Assembly: GCF_003987495.1 (NCBI RefSeq)
Contig: NZ_NGJU01000015.1
Coordinates: 1 to 64,000 of the forward strand
DNA: 64,000 bases
Direction of reading: 5' to 3'
DNA from: Vagococcus salmoninarum
GTDB taxonomy: Bacteria > Bacillota > Bacilli > Lactobacillales > Vagococcaceae
The notes beneath the pieces were generated by a model that was not told the origin of the DNA, did not search any database, and saw only the letters and a program-made list of their open reading frames with translations. Shown here piece after piece: positions 18,655 through 28,720 of the stretch. The translations under genes were made by a program, and so were the position numbers. The stretch's first letter is position 1; each line of letters begins with the position of its first letter.

Positions 18655-19761
18655 ATGACAAATAATTACAATTTTTCGGCTGGTCCAGCAGTCTTACCTA
18701 AAAAAGTCTTAGAACAGGCACAGCAAGAATTTCTTAATTTTCAAAATAGTCAAATGTCAGTTTTGGAGTTAAGTCATCGTTCCACCTTATTTCAAGAAAT
18801 TATTACCGAGGCTGAAGACAATCTTCGAGAGCTCATGGCAATCCCTGAAAACTATCATGTCCTATTTCTCCAAGGAGGAGCCAGTCTCCAGTTTACGATG
18901 GTGCCACTAAATTTAGCAGCCAATCAACAGGCGGGCTATATTAACACTGGGAACTGGTCTGAAAAAGCTCTGAGTGAATGTGCCAAAATTCCTGGAAGTC
19001 AACCACTTGAACTTCTTAGTTCCAAAGATAAAAACCATACTTATATTCCTGATTTTTCAGACTTCGAAATCGATCAATCTTTAGCTTATTGCCATATTAC
19101 TACTAATAATACCTTAGAAGGGACTAGCTTTTACCAGTTACCAGAGACTGGTAACGTTCCTTTAGTGGCAGACATGTCTTCTAATATATTAGCTGTCGAT
19201 TACCCAGTCAGTGACTTCGGCTTGATTTACGCAGGTGCCCAAAAAAATCTTGGGCCAGCTGGGGTGACTGTTGTCATAGTCAAAAAAGAGTTAATCGGTC
19301 ATTCACCGGTTTTAAGTTCGATGTTAGACTATCAAGTCCAAGCAGACAATCATTCTTTATACAACACTCCGCCAACTTTTGGGATTTATTTAGCTAACTT
19401 AGTCTTTAAATGGGCCAAAGAACAAGGCGGCGTGGCTGCTCTCGAAAAAAGTAATCGTCAGAAATCACAATTACTCTACGACTACATTGATCAGTCAACC
19501 TTTTATCATAACCCCGTCACTAAAAAAGACCGCTCTTTAACTAATATTCCTTTCATGACTGGCTCGGAAAAACTTGATGGCTTATTTGTTCGCGAAGCTG
19601 AAAAAGCTGGCTTACTTAATTTAAAAGGCCATCGCTTAGTTGGTGGTATGCGGGCTAGTCTCTACAATGCTTTCCCAGTCGCAGGGGTCACTGCTTTAAT
19701 TAATTTTATGAAAAATTTTGAACTGACACATACAGGAGGACAATCGCCCAATGACTTTTGA
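18655..19761 (+). CDS. serC: phosphoserine aminotransferase
   Basis: 368 aa class V aminotransferase (PLP), converting 3-phosphohydroxypyruvate and glutamate to phosphoserine. N-terminal [13 protein letters not shown], the PLP lysine in [12 protein letters not shown] and the C-terminal [11 protein letters not shown] are characteristic. ATG at 18655 is preferred to TTG at 18646 because AAAGG ends 9 bases before it. It overlaps serA by 11 bases, so the two are translationally coupled. Confidence 0.94.
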   Translation: MTNNYNFSAGPAVLPKKVLEQAQQEFLNFQNSQMSVLELSHRSTLFQEIITEAEDNLRELMAIPENYHVLFLQGGASLQFTMVPLNLAANQQAGYINTGNWSEKALSECAKIPGSQPLELLSSKDKNHTYIPDFSDFEIDQSLAYCHITTNNTLEGTSFYQLPETGNVPLVADMSSNILAVDYPVSDFGLIYAGAQKNLGPAGVTVVIVKKELIGHSPVLSSMLDYQVQADNHSLYNTPPTFGIYLANLVFKWAKEQGGVAALEKSNRQKSQLLYDYIDQSTFYHNPVTKKDRSLTNIPFMTGSEKLDGLFVREAEKAGLLNLKGHRLVGGMRASLYNAFPVAGVTALINFMKNFELTHTGGQSPNDF

Positions 19762-20938
19762 TATTAAAACCTTAAACCAAATTGCCGAAGCTGGCTTAGC
19801 AACTTTTGCGACACCAAGCTTTTCTTTAAATAAAACTTCCACACCAGCCGGAATTATTGTCCGCAGTCACGAAATCGCCCTCTCAGAACTTACCCCTACC
19901 TTATCAGCGATTTCCCGGGCAGGGGTCGGTGTTAATAATATTCCAGTCGCCGACTGTACAGCCCAAGGAATTGTGGTTATTAACACCCCTGGGGCTAATG
20001 CTAATGCCGTTAAGGAATTAGTTTTAGCTAGTCTGTTAATTTCCGTACGTCCCTTAATTCCTGGCGCTACTTGGGTCCAATCAATTTCTGGTCCAGACGT
20101 TGCTGCCCAAGTTGAAGCTCAGAAGAAACAGTTTAGTGGGACTGAACTGGAAGGTAAAAAACTAGGGGTTATCGGTTTAGGTGCGATAGGCGCCATGATC
20201 GCTAACGACGCCTACCGTTTAGGAATGGATGTCTTAGGCTTTGACCCTTATGTTTCTGTCGATACCGCTTGGAATATTTCGCGCCGCGTCAAGCGGGCAA
20301 GTAACTTAGAAGAAATCTTGAAAACTTGTGATTTCATTACGATTCACGTGCCCTTAACAGCTGAAACTCATGGCATGATTAATGAAAAAGAACTAGCCTT
20401 ACTAAAAACTGGAGCGGTTTTACTTAATTTTTCTCGAGGCGAACTTGTTGACAACCCCGCTATCATTTCCGCTTTGGAAAACCAGCTATTAAAAGAGTAT
20501 ATTTGTGATTTTCCCGAAGCTGAGTTAATTGGCGTACCAGGGGTCACTTTGTTACCCCATTTAGGGGCTTCTACTGCTGAAGCTGAAATTAACTGTGCGA
20601 AAGTCGCCAGTCGTCATTTAAAAGACTTTTTAACAACTGGTAATATTCAACAATCTGTTAATTTCCCCACTGTTAATTTGAGTTTTTATTCACCTTATCG
20701 GGTCTCAATTGCCCATAAAAATGTCCCTAATATGTTAGGTGCGATTTCAAGTACGGCGGCTGAGCTCGGCTTAAATATCGATAACTTAATTAACCGCAGT
20801 CGCCAAGATCTAGCCTATACTTTACTAGACTTAACTCAAGCCACAACCGATGAGCTTGCTCTATTAGCAGAGAAACTTAACGCTTTACCAGATGTCATCC
20901 GTCTGCGAGTAATCAAAAATCAGCAAGGAGAGATTTAA
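19751..20938 (+). CDS. serA: D-3-phosphoglycerate dehydrogenase
   Basis: 395 aa, the short SerA form with substrate-binding, NAD-binding and C-terminal ACT domains but no extra intervening domain. Visible: GVGVNNIPV, the Rossmann [27 protein letters not shown] and LLPHLGAST with the catalytic His. The ACT-like region starts near [16 protein letters not shown] and probably gives serine feedback. It oxidises 3-phosphoglycerate, the first step of serine synthesis. AGGAGG precedes the start inside serC. Confidence 0.93.
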   Translation: MTFDIKTLNQIAEAGLATFATPSFSLNKTSTPAGIIVRSHEIALSELTPTLSAISRAGVGVNNIPVADCTAQGIVVINTPGANANAVKELVLASLLISVRPLIPGATWVQSISGPDVAAQVEAQKKQFSGTELEGKKLGVIGLGAIGAMIANDAYRLGMDVLGFDPYVSVDTAWNISRRVKRASNLEEILKTCDFITIHVPLTAETHGMINEKELALLKTGAVLLNFSRGELVDNPAIISALENQLLKEYICDFPEAELIGVPGVTLLPHLGASTAEAEINCAKVASRHLKDFLTTGNIQQSVNFPTVNLSFYSPYRVSIAHKNVPNMLGAISSTAAELGLNIDNLINRSRQDLAYTLLDLTQATTDELALLAEKLNALPDVIRLRVIKNQQGEI

Positions 20939-20940
20939 TT

Positions 20941-22182
20941 ATGGTTCAAATTCGCCCCTTCAAAGGGATTCGTCCCCAAGAAGCACTGGTCAAAGAAATT
21001 GCCAGTCACCCTTACGATGTTTTAAATTTCCAAGAAGCTTACACCTTAGCTAAAAATAATCCTTATTCTTACTTGCATATCGACAAAGCGGAAATCGACT
21101 TACCATCTGACCTCTCACCTTATGATTCGAAAGTCTACGCTAAGGCTGCCGAAAATTTAGCGACTTTTCAAAGTCAAGGATGGTTAGTCCAAGATGCCCA
21201 ACCGGCTTTTTATTTGTATGAATTGACTATGGCTGGTCGCTCTCAAACTGGTTTAGTTACTTGTACCTCAATCAACGACTATTTAGCTGGTCAGATTAAA
21301 AAACACGAATACACTCGCGTTGAAAAAGAACTTGATCGGATTAATCACAGTGATGCTTGCGATGCTAATACTAGTCCGATTTTTTTAACTTACCGGCAAG
21401 AACCACTCATTCAAGAGTTAATTCATTCATGGAAAAAGACCCACCAGCCTCTTTATGATTTCGAACATTATTATGAGGTAACCCATCGTGTCTGGCTGAT
21501 TGACAGTCAAGAAACGATTGACGCCTTAGTTGCGGCTTTTGCAGAAGTGCCGGCACTTTATATTGCCGATGGCCACCATCGAACAGAATCAGCTGTTAAA
21601 GTTGGTCAAAAACGTCGCTTAGCTCAGCCAGACTATGGCCCTGAGGCTGAATTTAACTACTTTTTATCTGTAGTATTCCCTAAAGAAGAATTAGCTATTT
21701 GGGACTATAACCGGGTCTTAAATCTACCGCTACCAGAAGATTTAATGGCACAGTTGGCAACAGCCTTTACAGTGACTCCGGTGGCTGAGGCAGCCTATCA
21801 GCCACAACAGGCCGGACATTTCGGCATGTATCTGAACCAAGAGTGGTTTGATTTAGCTATTAAAGCTGAGTTTATCCCGACTGATGTTGTCGAAAAACTT
21901 GATGCGGCCTTACTACAAGAGCATGTCTTTAAAAAGATTTTTGATATTAAGGATATCCGAACCGATAACCGAATTGATTTTGTTGGTGGCATTCGGGGAA
22001 TCAAGGAATTAGAAGACTTAGTCAATCACGGGGACTTTACTTTAGCTTTTTCACTTTATCCAACTACGATGGACCAATTATTGGCTGTGGCTGATGAAAA
22101 CCAAGTCATGCCCCCTAAATCAACTTGGTTCGAACCGAAATTATTAAGTGGCTTATTTCTCCATGATTTGGCGAGTCAATAA
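20941..22182 (+). CDS. DUF1015 family protein in the serine operon
   Basis: 413 aa, soluble, no signal peptide. N-terminal VQIRPFKGIRPQ and the central LYIADGHHRTESA are hallmarks of DUF1015. The DGHHR box resembles the conserved loop of ParB/sulfiredoxin-fold proteins, a fold that includes serine kinases (SerK, SbnI); that similarity is my reading, not an established assignment. It follows serA by 2 bases with AAGGAGAG overlapping the serA end, so it is cotranscribed. No serB-like phosphatase is nearby, and a role in phosphoserine/serine metabolism is a reasonable hypothesis. Confidence 0.8.
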   Translation: MVQIRPFKGIRPQEALVKEIASHPYDVLNFQEAYTLAKNNPYSYLHIDKAEIDLPSDLSPYDSKVYAKAAENLATFQSQGWLVQDAQPAFYLYELTMAGRSQTGLVTCTSINDYLAGQIKKHEYTRVEKELDRINHSDACDANTSPIFLTYRQEPLIQELIHSWKKTHQPLYDFEHYYEVTHRVWLIDSQETIDALVAAFAEVPALYIADGHHRTESAVKVGQKRRLAQPDYGPEAEFNYFLSVVFPKEELAIWDYNRVLNLPLPEDLMAQLATAFTVTPVAEAAYQPQQAGHFGMYLNQEWFDLAIKAEFIPTDVVEKLDAALLQEHVFKKIFDIKDIRTDNRIDFVGGIRGIKELEDLVNHGDFTLAFSLYPTTMDQLLAVADENQVMPPKSTWFEPKLLSGLFLHDLASQ

Positions 22183-22203
22183 CGCAACTAGCTAAAAAAA
22201 TGC

Positions 22204-22209
22204 TATAAT
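22204..22209 (+). promoter_or_regulatory. proBp: proBA promoter, extended -10
   Basis: TGCTATAATG places an extended -10 (TATAAT at 22204-22209) about 70 bases before proB and just upstream of the hairpin at 22211-22243. Transcription of proBA probably starts inside or next to that hairpin. Confidence 0.5.
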
Positions 22210-22210
22210 G

Positions 22211-22243
22211 AACTCTCCTTACAACATATGTTAGGAGAGTTTT
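22211..22243 (+). terminator. terminator of the serine operon
   Basis: AACTCTCCT and AGGAGAGTT pair around TACAACATATGTT, followed by TTTATTG. It separates serC-serA-DUF1015 from proBA and sits directly behind a -10 element, so it may also lie in the proBA 5' end. Confidence 0.7.
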
Positions 22244-22277
22244 TATTGAAATGATTTAGTTAAAAGGAGCGATAGTT

Positions 22278-23075
22278 TTGCGGAATAAACTTACAACAGC
22301 TAAACGGATTGTCATAAAAGTTGGGACGAGTACTTTAATGTACCCAAATGGCAAAATTAACTTACAAGGGATTGACCAATTAGCCTTTGTTTTAAGCGAT
22401 TTAGTTAATCAAGGAAAAGAAGTTATCTTTGTTTCATCTGGGGCAATTGGCGTTGGTCTAACAAAATTAGCCTGGAAGGAACGGCCAAATTCGATTCCCG
22501 AACAACAAGCTGTGGCTGCCATTGGGCAATCAGAGTTGATGGCACTTTATACCCAACGTTTTGATACTTACAATCAGCCGATTGGTCAAGTGTTATTAAC
22601 GAGGGACGTTGTTGATTTTCCTGAGAGTCGCCAAAATGTTATTAATACCTTAGAACAATTATTAGCAATGAATGTTATTCCCATCATTAATGAAAACGAT
22701 AGTGTCTCAGTCGATGAACTGGATCACCAAACAAAATTTGGTGACAATGATTTACTTTCAGCCATTGTCAGTCAATTAACTGAGGCTGATTTATTAATTA
22801 TGCTGTCTGATATCGATGGCTTTTATAGTGATAACCCCTTAACAAATCCTCAAGCCCAACTTTATTCTCATGTTTCAGAAATTACTCAGTCATTATTAGA
22901 GCAAGCTGGTGGGGCTGGTAGTAAATTTGGAACAGGTGGGATGCAAAGTAAATTGAATGCTGCCACTCGAGTTTTAGCTCGTGACGGACAAATGATTTTA
23001 GCTAATGGGCAAGAACCAAAATTAATTTTTGATATTTTACAAGGTCAGGAAATCGGCACCCTCTTTAGCAAATAG
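22278..23075 (+). CDS. proB: glutamate 5-kinase
   Basis: 265 aa, kinase domain only: the C-terminal PUA domain of the about 370-residue enterobacterial enzyme is absent, as in many lactic acid bacteria. It phosphorylates glutamate in proline synthesis. Visible: KRIVIKVGTSTL, VSSGAIGVG, NENDSVS, KFGDNDLLSAIVS and GGMQSKLNAA. The start codon is TTG at 22278, after AAAAGGAGCGATAGT. It is followed 22 bases later by proA. Confidence 0.93.
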   Translation: MRNKLTTAKRIVIKVGTSTLMYPNGKINLQGIDQLAFVLSDLVNQGKEVIFVSSGAIGVGLTKLAWKERPNSIPEQQAVAAIGQSELMALYTQRFDTYNQPIGQVLLTRDVVDFPESRQNVINTLEQLLAMNVIPIINENDSVSVDELDHQTKFGDNDLLSAIVSQLTEADLLIMLSDIDGFYSDNPLTNPQAQLYSHVSEITQSLLEQAGGAGSKFGTGGMQSKLNAATRVLARDGQMILANGQEPKLIFDILQGQEIGTLFSK

Positions 23076-23097
23076 GAATTGAAAGGAGTTTTTATCG

Positions 23098-24339
23098 ATG
23101 TTACAAACAATAGGAAAAGCTGGCAAACTGGCTTCTTATAATCTCTCCCAAGCAACTGCTCTTGAAAAAAATCAGTTACTTAACCAAATGGCGGACAATA
23201 TCGCCAAACATACTTCTGAAATTTTAGTAGCCAATGACTTAGATTTATCGGCGGCGAAAGAACAAGGCCTTAACTTAACCATGTTAGATCGGTTAACTTT
23301 AACGGCAGAACGAATTGCTGAGATGGCTCAAGGCCTCCGCGATGTGGCGCAATTAACTGATCCGATTGGTGCCGTTGATGAAATGTGGAAAAATGACGAT
23401 AACTTACTCATCGGCAAACGCCGAGTGCCATTAGGTTTGATTGGCATCATCTATGAATCACGACCAAATGTCACCACTGATGCGGCTGCTCTGTGTTTTA
23501 AAACGGGAAATGCTGTGATTTTACGAGGCGGCAAAGAAGCTTACCACTCAAATAAAATTTTAGTCAGCTACTTACGGGAAGTTTTAACGACTAGTTCTTT
23601 GTCTGTGGATTGTATTCAATTTGTCGATGACACTTCCCGGGAAACAGCCCGAGAATTAATGCAATTAAACGATTACTTAGATGTCTTAATCCCCCGTGGT
23701 GGTGCTAACTTAATTAAAACCGTCTTAGCGACTGCAACTGTTCCAGTCATTGAAACTGGCACAGGTAATTGTCATATTTATGTTGATGAGGGGGCCCAAC
23801 TAGACATGGCTGTCGCAATTGTCGTTAATGCCAAATGCCAACGACCTTCCGTTTGTAACGCGGCGGAAACGTTAATTGTCCATGAAAAAATTGCTAGCGA
23901 ATTTTTACCTTTAGTGGCAACTGCCTTAAAAGAATTTAACGTTGAATTACGGGGCGACACCCAAGCTTTAAACTACTTAAATGAAGGTGTCTTAGCAACT
24001 GAACTTGATTGGCAAACGGAGTTTTTAGATTACGTTTTAGCGATTAAAACCGTGGCTTCAACAGATGAGGCCATTCTCCATATCAATACGTATAATACTG
24101 GTCATTCTGAAGCGATTGTTAGTGACAATTATTTTGAAACTCAAAAATTCTTAGATCGCGTAGACGCTGCTGCTGTTTACGTCAATGCCTCGACCCGTTT
24201 TACTGATGGTTTTGTCTTTGGTTATGGGGCGGAAATCGGCATTAGTACACAAAAACTCCATGCCCGTGGACCGATGGGCCTTCACGCCTTAACTTCTACT
24301 AAGTATGTTATTTACGGTGACGGCCAAATTCGTGGCTAG
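23098..24339 (+). CDS. proA: gamma-glutamyl phosphate reductase
   Basis: 413 aa aldehyde-dehydrogenase-fold enzyme reducing glutamyl-5-phosphate to glutamate semialdehyde with NADPH. The catalytic cysteine is in [26 protein letters not shown] and [11 protein letters not shown] are family hallmarks. With proB here and proC at 32513 the route glutamate to proline is complete in this window. A terminator follows. Confidence 0.94.
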   Translation: MLQTIGKAGKLASYNLSQATALEKNQLLNQMADNIAKHTSEILVANDLDLSAAKEQGLNLTMLDRLTLTAERIAEMAQGLRDVAQLTDPIGAVDEMWKNDDNLLIGKRRVPLGLIGIIYESRPNVTTDAAALCFKTGNAVILRGGKEAYHSNKILVSYLREVLTTSSLSVDCIQFVDDTSRETARELMQLNDYLDVLIPRGGANLIKTVLATATVPVIETGTGNCHIYVDEGAQLDMAVAIVVNAKCQRPSVCNAAETLIVHEKIASEFLPLVATALKEFNVELRGDTQALNYLNEGVLATELDWQTEFLDYVLAIKTVASTDEAILHINTYNTGHSEAIVSDNYFETQKFLDRVDAAAVYVNASTRFTDGFVFGYGAEIGISTQKLHARGPMGLHALTSTKYVIYGDGQIRG

Positions 24340-24356
24340 AGTGACACTAAAATTGA

Positions 24357-24397
24357 ACCTTGAAAAGATACCTTTCTTTCTTTTCAAGGTTTTTTTA
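24357..24397 (+). terminator. terminator after proBA
   Basis: ACCTTGAAAAGA and TCTTTTCAAGGT pair around a short loop and are followed by TTTTTTT. Confidence 0.88.
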
Positions 24398-24508
24398 AGC
24401 TCTTCTTTTTAATTAACTAGTAGATGTGCTAAAATTGAACTTAGTAAAGGAGGTGGCTTGAACATTTCCCTTTTAACTTACAATTAACCTTTTAGGAGAC
24501 TTTAAAAC

Positions 24509-27184
24509 ATGATAGAAAAAATAAAATTTATTTTTAAAAAAATTAATCCTTACGGGGCTTCTGCCTTTTTTATTCCCGTTTTAGTGATGGTGGCAATTTA
24601 TCTGAGTATTGGCATCTACCCTGGCAGCGATCGGAGTGTCTTAGCCAGTGACGCTTTTTCACAGTTTTCCAATTTCCACGCTAGTTTTAATAATGTCCTT
24701 CATGGCAAGCAAAGTTTCTTCTATACTTGGAATGCTTCCTTAGGCTTAAACTATTACGCCTTAATCTCTTATTATTTAGGCGGGATTTTCACCCCCTTTG
24801 TCTTCTTTTTTGACAATAGCTTAATGCCTGATGCGATGTACTTCTTAACTTTAATCAAAATCGGTTCCGCCGCCTTAGCTTTTTGGTTCTTTGCTAAAGA
24901 AACCTTTAAAATCACTCCTTGGTCCCAAGTTGCCTTAGCGGTAGCTTATTCGCTAATGTCCTTTATTACCGCACACTCAGAATTAATCATGTGGATTGAT
25001 ACTTTTGTCTACTTACCTTTAATTTTCTTAGGTATTAATCGGATTATTGCCGGCAGAAAACCAACTCTTTTGTTTGTCAGCTACTTCTTACTGTTTATTT
25101 CTAATTTCTATTTTGGCTTTATGGTTGGAATTCTTTCAGTCTTATATTACTTAGCTACTGTCATAATTGATTGGAAAAATAAAAAAAGCTCACTCCTTCC
25201 TTATTTTGTGACTTCTTTATTAGCAGGTTGTGCCTCAATGATCATGATTTTACCGACGATTCTTGACTTAACTTCTAATGGGGAAACCTTATCCGAAGTC
25301 ACTAAATTTAAAACAGAAGCAACGGCTTTTTGGGACATTATTATGAAAAATATGGTGGGGATTTATGATACGACTAAGTATGGCTCGATTCCTTTTATTT
25401 ATGTCGGCCTGCTTCCCTTAATTTTCTGTCTCTTTTACTTTATAACTAAAAAAGTACCTTTGAAAAACAAAATCGCCTACGGTGCGATTTTTGGCATCAT
25501 TACTGCTAGCTTTTACATCGTGCCTTTGAATCTCTTTTGGCACGGCATGCATGCACCAAACATGTTTTTATTCCGTTATAGCTTCACTTTCTCCTTTATG
25601 GTGATTATGTTAGCCGGCTACGGTTTAGAACATTTTACAAAAGATGACAGTCCGGCTTTTGTTGGCGGTACTGTTGCCTTGATCGGTCTCTACCTCGTTG
25701 CTTTTATGGTTCGTGGCAAAGACAGCTACGACTTTGTGACTGATCAAAGTTTTATTGTGACGATTCTATTTTTACTCTTATATTTAGCCGCTATCATCTT
25801 TTATCATTTTTACCGACCAAATTTAAATCAAACTAAAAAAGGCTTACAAATGAAACAACTTGGCTTGATCTTATTAATTTTAGTCACCTTTGAAGCGACA
25901 ATCAACACTCACAGCATGTTAAACGGTATTTTAGAAGACTGGCGTTATGCCTCTCGAAGCCTTTATACCGACCCTTACAAAGACTACAAAGACAGTATTG
26001 ACCAAGTCAAAGCTCTCGATCAAGGGCCTTTCTATCGGATGGAAACACTTGATCCAGTATCTTCTAATGATGGCATTAATTACGGCTTCAGCGGTGTCAG
26101 TATGTTTTCATCGATCCGAAATCGGAACACTTCGGCAGTCATGAATGACTTAGGCTTCCGCTCTCGAGGAACGAGTTTAAACATTCGTTACCCTAATAAT
26201 ACCTTGTTAATGGACTCCCTCTTCGGCATTAAATACAATCATGCCAAAGAAGATCCACAAAAGTTTGGTTTTAAAGAAGTTGTCAAAAACAAAACCTATA
26301 AGATGTACCAAAACGAAAGTGCCATGACTTTAGGAACCATTACTAATCAAGATCTTTATAAAACAAAGTTTCCTAAAAATGATAATTTAGGGTCTCAAAC
26401 GAATTTAGTCAATCAACTAGCTGGCACTAATGAAGCTTTCTTTAGCTTTACAACTCCTGTTCTAGTTGACTCAACGAATACAACTCAAACTGAAAATAAT
26501 AACAATGTGACCTTTAAAGAAATCAAACCTAACATTGCTAAAACAATTACCTGGGAAGTTGAAGTCCCTGCTAATAAGCAAGCGTATATCAGCCTTTTCC
26601 CAACTAACTTTGGTGAACTAAAAAGTTCTTCTGCTGAAGTTACCGTCGGTGGGAAAAGTCGTAAAACTCAAGTTGATATTACTGGCCAATACTACAACTT
26701 AGGTTATTACGCCGAAAAAACTGTTGTTTCCTTTAACGTTAGTTTCTACGGCACTGCCGAAATCACTCTAATGAAACCACCAGTTGTCTTATTAGATATT
26801 CCTGCTTATACAAGGGCCTTTGCGGAAATTGCCGAAAAACAAGTCCCATTAGAAGTTTCTGGTCGAAAAGTGACCGGTCAGTTAACTGCTGAAAAAGATG
26901 AGGTTTTAATGACAACTATTCCTTACGACCAAGGTTGGACAGCCTATCTTGATGGCAAAAAAACTGAGATCAAAGACTTTAAAAATGCCTTTATTACAAT
27001 TCCTCTAACGGCTGGCACCCACGAGCTTAAATTAGTCTTCTTACCGGCTGGCTTTAAAATCGGCATGCTTTGTCTAGTAATTGGGATTGGTGGCTTTATC
27101 TTGTATTTAAAGTTTTTCTTTACTCACAACTCACTTCCAAAAGCCCCTTCAACCAAAGGCAGACGAACTAAAAAAGAGCGTTAA
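24509..27184 (+). CDS. YfhO-family polytopic membrane protein (GT-C-like)
   Basis: 891 aa with about 12-13 membrane segments in residues 1-480, a large extracytoplasmic region and a final membrane helix near residue 860, followed by a basic tail (TKGRRTKKER). The N-terminal ASDAFSQFSNFHASF carries the acidic loop typical of YfhO/GT-C glycosyltransferases that use lipid-linked sugars. Homologues modify lipoteichoic acid or other envelope polymers in Firmicutes. The donor and acceptor cannot be named from sequence. AGGAGAC precedes the ATG and the gene is monocistronic. Confidence 0.82.
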   Translation: MIEKIKFIFKKINPYGASAFFIPVLVMVAIYLSIGIYPGSDRSVLASDAFSQFSNFHASFNNVLHGKQSFFYTWNASLGLNYYALISYYLGGIFTPFVFFFDNSLMPDAMYFLTLIKIGSAALAFWFFAKETFKITPWSQVALAVAYSLMSFITAHSELIMWIDTFVYLPLIFLGINRIIAGRKPTLLFVSYFLLFISNFYFGFMVGILSVLYYLATVIIDWKNKKSSLLPYFVTSLLAGCASMIMILPTILDLTSNGETLSEVTKFKTEATAFWDIIMKNMVGIYDTTKYGSIPFIYVGLLPLIFCLFYFITKKVPLKNKIAYGAIFGIITASFYIVPLNLFWHGMHAPNMFLFRYSFTFSFMVIMLAGYGLEHFTKDDSPAFVGGTVALIGLYLVAFMVRGKDSYDFVTDQSFIVTILFLLLYLAAIIFYHFYRPNLNQTKKGLQMKQLGLILLILVTFEATINTHSMLNGILEDWRYASRSLYTDPYKDYKDSIDQVKALDQGPFYRMETLDPVSSNDGINYGFSGVSMFSSIRNRNTSAVMNDLGFRSRGTSLNIRYPNNTLLMDSLFGIKYNHAKEDPQKFGFKEVVKNKTYKMYQNESAMTLGTITNQDLYKTKFPKNDNLGSQTNLVNQLAGTNEAFFSFTTPVLVDSTNTTQTENNNNVTFKEIKPNIAKTITWEVEVPANKQAYISLFPTNFGELKSSSAEVTVGGKSRKTQVDITGQYYNLGYYAEKTVVSFNVSFYGTAEITLMKPPVVLLDIPAYTRAFAEIAEKQVPLEVSGRKVTGQLTAEKDEVLMTTIPYDQGWTAYLDGKKTEIKDFKNAFITIPLTAGTHELKLVFLPAGFKIGMLCLVIGIGGFILYLKFFFTHNSLPKAPSTKGRRTKKER

Positions 27185-27209
27185 GACAATTTGTCTTAAC
27201 GCTCTTTTT
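27171..27209. terminator. bidirectional terminator, YfhO / ABC permease
   Basis: AAAAAGAGCGTTAAGACAA and TTGTCTTAACGCTCTTTTT form a 19-bp perfect stem. The YfhO stop codon lies inside it and the permease stop (27196) lies in its right arm, so it serves both converging genes. Confidence 0.95.
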
Positions 27210-27951
27210 GCCATTTCAAAGCAATTGCACCTAGTTGATCGATCAGTAGAAATAAGCCAAAACCTAAAGTACTTAAAATCAAAATACCACTGTACATACT
27301 TAAGTAATCCATCCGCAGCCAAGCATCCATAATAAAGTAACCCATGCCATAACTCGTTCCATAATTTTCAGTAAAGAACAAAACTGAGATTGCTGTTCCT
27401 AATGAGATGCGACTCGTACTAAAGACCGCTGATAAGCTAGCTGGTAAAGTGATCTTAGTAAACTTCTGCCAAGCACTCGCTTGCATACAGTTGTAAATAT
27501 CATAATAATGTTGGGGAATGTTTAATACCCCATCTCTAACTGATAAGACGACTTGGGGGAAGACAATTAAGACAATCAAAATAATCTTTGAGGCTTCTCC
27601 TAATCCGAACAACAACATGATCATTGGTAGTAAAGCCAGCTTAGGAATTGGATAGGTCAGATAAATAATTGGATCAAAAAGCTGATTCAGCCATTTGCTC
27701 CGGCCCATTAGTAAGCCTAAAACAGTTCCAACAAAGAGGGCAATTCCCATCCCTAAGAAGACCCGTCGTAAACTAACTAAGATATGCCAGCCAATACCTT
27801 CTATTAATAAAGAAGGTAAGTGTTGATAAACTGACAAGGGATTAGGTAAGATACTTTTATTTAAGGCGAGACTTCCGATCAACCAGATGAGATGTAATAA
27901 AAGAATTGCCCAGAGTAGACCGATGATTTTTTTCGTCCTTTTATGATTCAT
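27196..27951 (-). CDS. ABC transporter permease (SsuC/TauC/ThiX-like)
   Basis: 251 aa with six predicted membrane segments and the EAA-type cytoplasmic loop (NCMQASAWQKFTKITLPASL). It forms the channel of an importer with the two genes upstream. ATG at 27951 follows AGGAGTTGAG and overlaps the end of the ATPase gene by 11 bases; a TTG one codon earlier is possible. The substrate is not evident: the family covers sulfonates, nitrate, taurine and thiamine precursors. Confidence 0.87.
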   Translation of the reverse strand: MNHKRTKKIIGLLWAILLLHLIWLIGSLALNKSILPNPLSVYQHLPSLLIEGIGWHILVSLRRVFLGMGIALFVGTVLGLLMGRSKWLNQLFDPIIYLTYPIPKLALLPMIMLLFGLGEASKIILIVLIVFPQVVLSVRDGVLNIPQHYYDIYNCMQASAWQKFTKITLPASLSAVFSTSRISLGTAISVLFFTENYGTSYGMGYFIMDAWLRMDYLSMYSGILILSTLGFGLFLLIDQLGAIALKWQKER

Positions 27952-28720
27952 CAAGGCTCAACTCCTCTCGCAACTTTTTGACTTCTTCATAAAAAGTTGC
28001 CTGATTCCGGCGATCCATCACTGTGCCACCTTGGCCTTGCCAAAAAGGATTATCAATGACTTTCATAATTTTACCTGGTTGACCACCCATAACAATCACA
28101 TGCTGACCTAACAACAAAGCTTCTTCCACATCGTGGGTAATAAACAACGTTGTCCGAGGCGCTTTTTCCCAAGTTTTCATAAATAAACTTTGGGCTTTTT
28201 CCCGGGTAATCGCATCTAAAGCGGAAAAAGGTTCATCCATCAAGAGTAACTCCCCTTGAATCGCAAATCCACGGGCGATAGCGACTCTTTGTTGCTGCCC
28301 CCCACTCATTTGCCCTGGATACTTTTCTTTCAGCTCTAAGAGGCCCATATCAGCAAATAGCTCTTCTAGCCAGGCGAGCTCCTCTGAGTTGGCTTTTTTT
28401 TGCCCTTTACTAATTAATAAACCTGAAAGGACGGCTTGCCACGCCGTTTCCCAAGGAAGTAAGCCATAGTTTTGCGGAACTAAGCCGATCCGTTGATTTT
28501 GCGGCAAATAAGGCAGCCCCTCAAAAAGCACTTCGCCTTGCCTGGGAGTAACCAAACCTGCCAGTACTCTAAGTAAGGTTGACTTCCCTGTCCCAGAAGG
28601 TCCTAGAACTGTATAAATATGTTGGTAGTTTAAGGTTAAGTTCAGTTCCCTTAAGATTGTTTGTTTCCCAATTTCAACTGTGACATTTTTAAACTCAAGA
28701 CGTTTATTTAAAATAGACAT
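27941..28720 (-). CDS. ABC transporter ATPase (SsuB/TauB/ThiZ-like)
   Basis: 259 aa. Walker A GPSGTGKST, Q-loop, signature MSGGQQQRVAIARG, Walker B LLLMDEP and the switch histidine in FITHDVEEALLLG are all intact. It powers import with the adjoining permease and binding protein. Start ATG 28720 lies inside the 3' end of the lipoprotein gene, with only a weak ribosome binding site, so translation is probably coupled. Confidence 0.9.
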   Translation of the reverse strand: MSILNKRLEFKNVTVEIGKQTILRELNLTLNYQHIYTVLGPSGTGKSTLLRVLAGLVTPRQGEVLFEGLPYLPQNQRIGLVPQNYGLLPWETAWQAVLSGLLISKGQKKANSEELAWLEELFADMGLLELKEKYPGQMSGGQQQRVAIARGFAIQGELLLMDEPFSALDAITREKAQSLFMKTWEKAPRTTLFITHDVEEALLLGQHVIVMGGQPGKIMKVIDNPFWQGQGGTVMDRRNQATFYEEVKKLREELSLDES

